Assembly (NCBI GenBank): GCA_015999745.1
Contig: JAECQP010000015.1
Span: 1 to 64,000, forward strand
Source: Sphingobacteriia bacterium
Lineage (GTDB): Bacteria; Bacteroidota; Bacteroidia; Chitinophagales; Chitinophagaceae
Reading direction: 5' to 3'
Length of the DNA stretch: 64,000 bases
In this document: one piece after another, positions 61,566 through 64,000 of the stretch
Position numbering within the stretch: the first letter of the stretch is position 1
Layout: every line of letters starts with the position of its first letter
Program-made: the position numbers and the translations under genes
Notes under the pieces: model-generated
Database searches by the model: none
The model's input: the letters and a program-made list of their open reading frames with translations, nothing else
What the model was told of the DNA's origin: nothing

Positions 61566-62996
61566 ATGCAAACCCATTTACTACGCATCGCATTTGTTAT
61601 AATAACCAGTGTAGTCGTAAGCTATACTTCTGCGCAGGATCGGTCGTTAAGTTACGATTCCGTAAGTAAACTGGTACAGGCTGCTTATAATACCCAGGAT
61701 CCCGCAAACATGTATGCACTTACATCTTCTGCTTATCAGAACAGGATGAGTGCCGTAAAATTTACAGAGGGCACCAATAAGTTTTATGCGAAAGCGGGGA
61801 AATGGTTAGATATGAAGGCGAAGGTATCAACAGATAGCAGTATGGTTTATACCGTCCGTTTTGAAAAACTGACGCAGTTGTTTTCTTTACAGCTGGATAA
61901 AGAGGACAAAATTAGTCGCTTTGATTTCAAAGCGATGCCTATAGTGAAAGGTACAAAAAACTACCCTGTTCAAAGCAACAACCCTCTCCGCACATCAACT
62001 GACAGCCTGGTGGAAAAACTGGTGCGGCCATATATCCAGCAATCGCATACTACAGGATTAGTTGTTGCCATACTGAAAAATGGCAAGATTTACCGCTATA
62101 GCTATGGAGAGACGAAGAAAAGAAGTAATAGCCTGCCCGATCCAAAGAAAACTATTTTTGAGATTGGATCAGTAACGAAAACATTTACTTCATTGCTGCT
62201 GGCAAGGGAAGTGGTGCAAAAGAACATGCAACTGCATGACCCCATCAACAAATATCTTCCCAACTTTATTCCTCCGCTGCGCTATCAAACGACCGCTATT
62301 ACCCTCCAACATCTTGCGAATCATACATCGGGCTTTCCCCGTTTGCCGGATAATATTTTTAAAGGCAACGTAAACCCTGTTGACCCTTACCGCCACTATG
62401 GGAAGGATTCGTTGTATCGTTTTTTACAAACCTATCAACCCACAAGTCTTCCGGGAACCAGGTTCTCTTATTCCAATTTCGGCGCAGGTGTTTTAGGATG
62501 TATTCTCGCTCAAAAAGCGAAGATGAGTTTTGAGCAATTGATCGTTGCGAAGATTTGCCATCCGCTTCAAATGAAAGATACCCGTATTGAACTGACCCCA
62601 AAGGATAGTGTTCGTTTTGCACAGGGCTATAATGAAAGCGGCGAACCAACCGCACCATGGAATCTTGCATCACTGCAGGGCTCGGGCGCCATCCGTTCTA
62701 CGTTGAATGATATGATTCGTTATACACAAGCGCAACTCGGACAGCTGCATACTTCGCTGGACAAAGCCATTTTACTTACACATCAAATTACATTTCGAAG
62801 CTCAGATAATACTATGGCTCTGGGATGGCGGGTGAAACAATTGAATGATCAAATCTATTGGCATCATTCAGGTGGTACTGGTGGGTTCCGCTCGTTTGTC
62901 GGCTTCGTTAAGGATCGGCAACTGGGTGTTGTGATACTTTCCAATACAGCCGAAGAGGTAACGGCCATTGGACAGGCGTTCTTAGAAACCAAATAG
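61566..62996 (+). CDS. Secreted beta-lactamase-fold serine hydrolase
   Basis: A 476-residue protein with a signal peptide (MQTHLLRIAFVIITSVVVSY, cleavage after about TSAQ), an N-terminal DUF3887-like domain (about 28-128) and a class C beta-lactamase/PBP4-like domain. Active-site motifs are SVTK (202-205), YSN (302-304) and HSG (434-436). Such proteins are esterases or D-Ala-peptidases rather than true lactamases. The frame is open upstream to 61434, but those codons belong to the recombinase remnant, so ATG 61566 is used. Confidence 0.9.
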   Translation: MQTHLLRIAFVIITSVVVSYTSAQDRSLSYDSVSKLVQAAYNTQDPANMYALTSSAYQNRMSAVKFTEGTNKFYAKAGKWLDMKAKVSTDSSMVYTVRFEKLTQLFSLQLDKEDKISRFDFKAMPIVKGTKNYPVQSNNPLRTSTDSLVEKLVRPYIQQSHTTGLVVAILKNGKIYRYSYGETKKRSNSLPDPKKTIFEIGSVTKTFTSLLLAREVVQKNMQLHDPINKYLPNFIPPLRYQTTAITLQHLANHTSGFPRLPDNIFKGNVNPVDPYRHYGKDSLYRFLQTYQPTSLPGTRFSYSNFGAGVLGCILAQKAKMSFEQLIVAKICHPLQMKDTRIELTPKDSVRFAQGYNESGEPTAPWNLASLQGSGAIRSTLNDMIRYTQAQLGQLHTSLDKAILLTHQITFRSSDNTMALGWRVKQLNDQIYWHHSGGTGGFRSFVGFVKDRQLGVVILSNTAEEVTAIGQAFLETK

Positions 62997-63292
62997 ATTG
63001 GTCTTTGAATTCGGATAGGATTATTTTTTCAATTGGCTTATCGACAGATTGCGCTATAACATTGTTTACCAGCAGAGCGCAGAAGGGAAAATTTGATCTA
63101 TTTCATTTAGTGTTGAATTATTGGTAAAAATATCATTCGGGTGAACCCAACCCGTTAACTAAAGGCAATAAATTATGTCATCGTTACGACAACATTGCGT
63201 TTTTTACGTCCGGTATCCACAGACCTGTTGGCCGCTGCTATTTCGCTAAGGTGAAATCCTGGCAGCTTTCATCAGTGGCATACTGCTGAATT
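62997..63292. other. Intergenic region with no supported gene
   Basis: About 296 bp between convergent genes. I see no terminator with a T-tract, no RNA gene and no open frame with recognisable coding character. Confidence 0.6.
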
Positions 63293-63910
63293 TTAAAAAT
63301 TCACACCAAAATGCAGCCCTGGTTCAGCAAAAAAGAATTTCGACCACTTATCATCAAGCACTTTAAACGCCTGAGGCATTTCGGTATGATAAGGACGGTG
63401 CGTAACGGCCAATGACGGTTCAATAAAGAAGCGATTTTTAAACAGTGGAATCTGATAACCAAGCCGGTAGGTGTTGAAAATCTGGAAGCCGTTGTCTATT
63501 TTCTTACCATCTGTGTTTACAAAAGACTGCCAGGCATTCATCACGTGAATACCGGTATACAAACCATTGTACCAAAAATGCTGATAGGCAAAAGCAAATC
63601 CGTTTTCTCTGATATGACCGGGAAATTTTTCTTCAGGGGCCAGTTGCGATTGACCATAAGGAATGCCGAGGGGCCAGGCATATTTCCAGGTTTTCAATTC
63701 GATGGAAACGGCGTTTTTAGCATTTATGCGGTAGCCAAAATTGAGTTGGGCAAAACCCGGAGGGTTTTTAGTATCAAAATTGCCCAGCAAAAAGAATGTG
63801 CTGCCAATGAAGAATTTTCTATGGAGGCTATCCTGTGAAGATCTTTGTGCCTGTGCAGCGGATATAGCAACAATGCACACTAACAGAAATAAAAAGATTT
63901 TCCCTTTCAT
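63293..63910 (-). CDS. Outer-membrane beta-barrel-like protein
   Basis: A 205-residue secreted protein, start taken at ATG 63910 (MKGKIFLFLLVCIVAISAAQ, signal peptide). The mature part alternates aromatic and polar residues (FAQLNFGYRINAKNAVSIEL, NGFAFAYQHFWYNGLYTGIH, YQIPLFKNRFFIEPSLAVTH) and ends FAEPGLHFGVNF, a typical barrel-closing C-terminus. Function is not known. The open frame extends 19 codons upstream but without a signal-like start. Confidence 0.78.
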   Translation of the reverse strand: MKGKIFLFLLVCIVAISAAQAQRSSQDSLHRKFFIGSTFFLLGNFDTKNPPGFAQLNFGYRINAKNAVSIELKTWKYAWPLGIPYGQSQLAPEEKFPGHIRENGFAFAYQHFWYNGLYTGIHVMNAWQSFVNTDGKKIDNGFQIFNTYRLGYQIPLFKNRFFIEPSLAVTHRPYHTEMPQAFKVLDDKWSKFFFAEPGLHFGVNF

Positions 63911-64000
63911 AATAATCACAAATGTTTTTTGCAATATTATGGAGTCGGTCAGGCTCAAACCGTTCACTATTGTTAAGTAATATAAAAACGGCTATTTTCT

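Noticed and set aside
1..64000. CRISPR array or cas genes
   Set aside because: No regularly spaced repeats of 24-40 bp and no Cas-like proteins were seen.
1..64000. Insertion sequences or intact phage genes
   Set aside because: No transposase, intact integrase or structural phage proteins; only the recombinase remnant at 61174-61525.

Overview
The window looks like a chromosomal segment of a Bacteroidota bacterium, most likely a member of the Chitinophagaceae. The evidence is the gene content: TonB-dependent receptors, a DUF5686 outer-membrane protein, a SprE/PorW-like type IX secretion component, the bacillithiol enzyme BshC, a long Bacteroidota-type signal peptidase I, and a DAHP synthase fused to chorismate mutase. 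Promoters match the Bacteroidota -7 consensus TAnnTTTG, and most genes have no obvious Shine-Dalgarno sequence. Almost all of it is ordinary chromosome. The only mobile-element trace is a decayed tyrosine recombinase beside the single tRNA gene.

Layout. 1-1.1 kb: the start of a secreted protein and an RlpA-like protein. 1.1-10.75 kb: a long minus-strand block for aromatic amino acids, in transcription order pheA, an aminotransferase, tyrA, a DEAD-box helicase, DAHP synthase/chorismate mutase, aroB, aroA, aroC and a DUF952 gene. It supplies both ends of the shikimate pathway and the branches to Phe and Tyr; aroD/aroQ, aroE and aroK are not here. In front of pheA (10615-10749) lies what looks like a complete transcription attenuator. 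It has a 27-codon leader peptide with nine consecutive Phe/Tyr codons, an intrinsic terminator and an 8-bp competing antiterminator. This is the most notable find.

11-13 kb: a repeat-bearing lipoprotein, then an ECF-like sigma factor gene followed 5 bp later by a membrane protein that fuses an anti-sigma-like cytosolic domain to a periplasmic trypsin-like protease. 13-23 kb: mixed housekeeping and envelope genes (sugar nucleotidyltransferase, PLP enzyme, lipB, RluA-family pseudouridine synthase, subtilase, DinB, YceI, sucC, SprT-like). 23-31.8 kb: SprE-like TPR protein, PBP1A, bshC, a D-amino-acid dehydrogenase-like enzyme. 31.8-47.3 kb: sterol-desaturase family protein, cytidine deaminase, signal peptidase I, a response regulator, two TonB receptors, pdhB, purC, trhO and a DUF5686 protein. 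47.4-60.8 kb: a ddl-PASTA-rhodanese operon, ferredoxin and acyl-CoA reductase (divergent), DegP/Q protease, a GH13 amylase, a PIG-L/two mini-membrane proteins/sodium symporter operon, dapA and accA. 60.8-64 kb: tRNA-Asp(GTC), the recombinase remnant, a serine hydrolase and an outer-membrane protein.

A recurring pattern is a TAnnTTTG-type box only 4-6 nt before an ATG (the pheA leader, lipB, rluA-like, purC and the gene at 14927; a weaker match at 31866), which suggests leaderless transcripts. Functional calls rest on motifs read by eye; no database search was possible.
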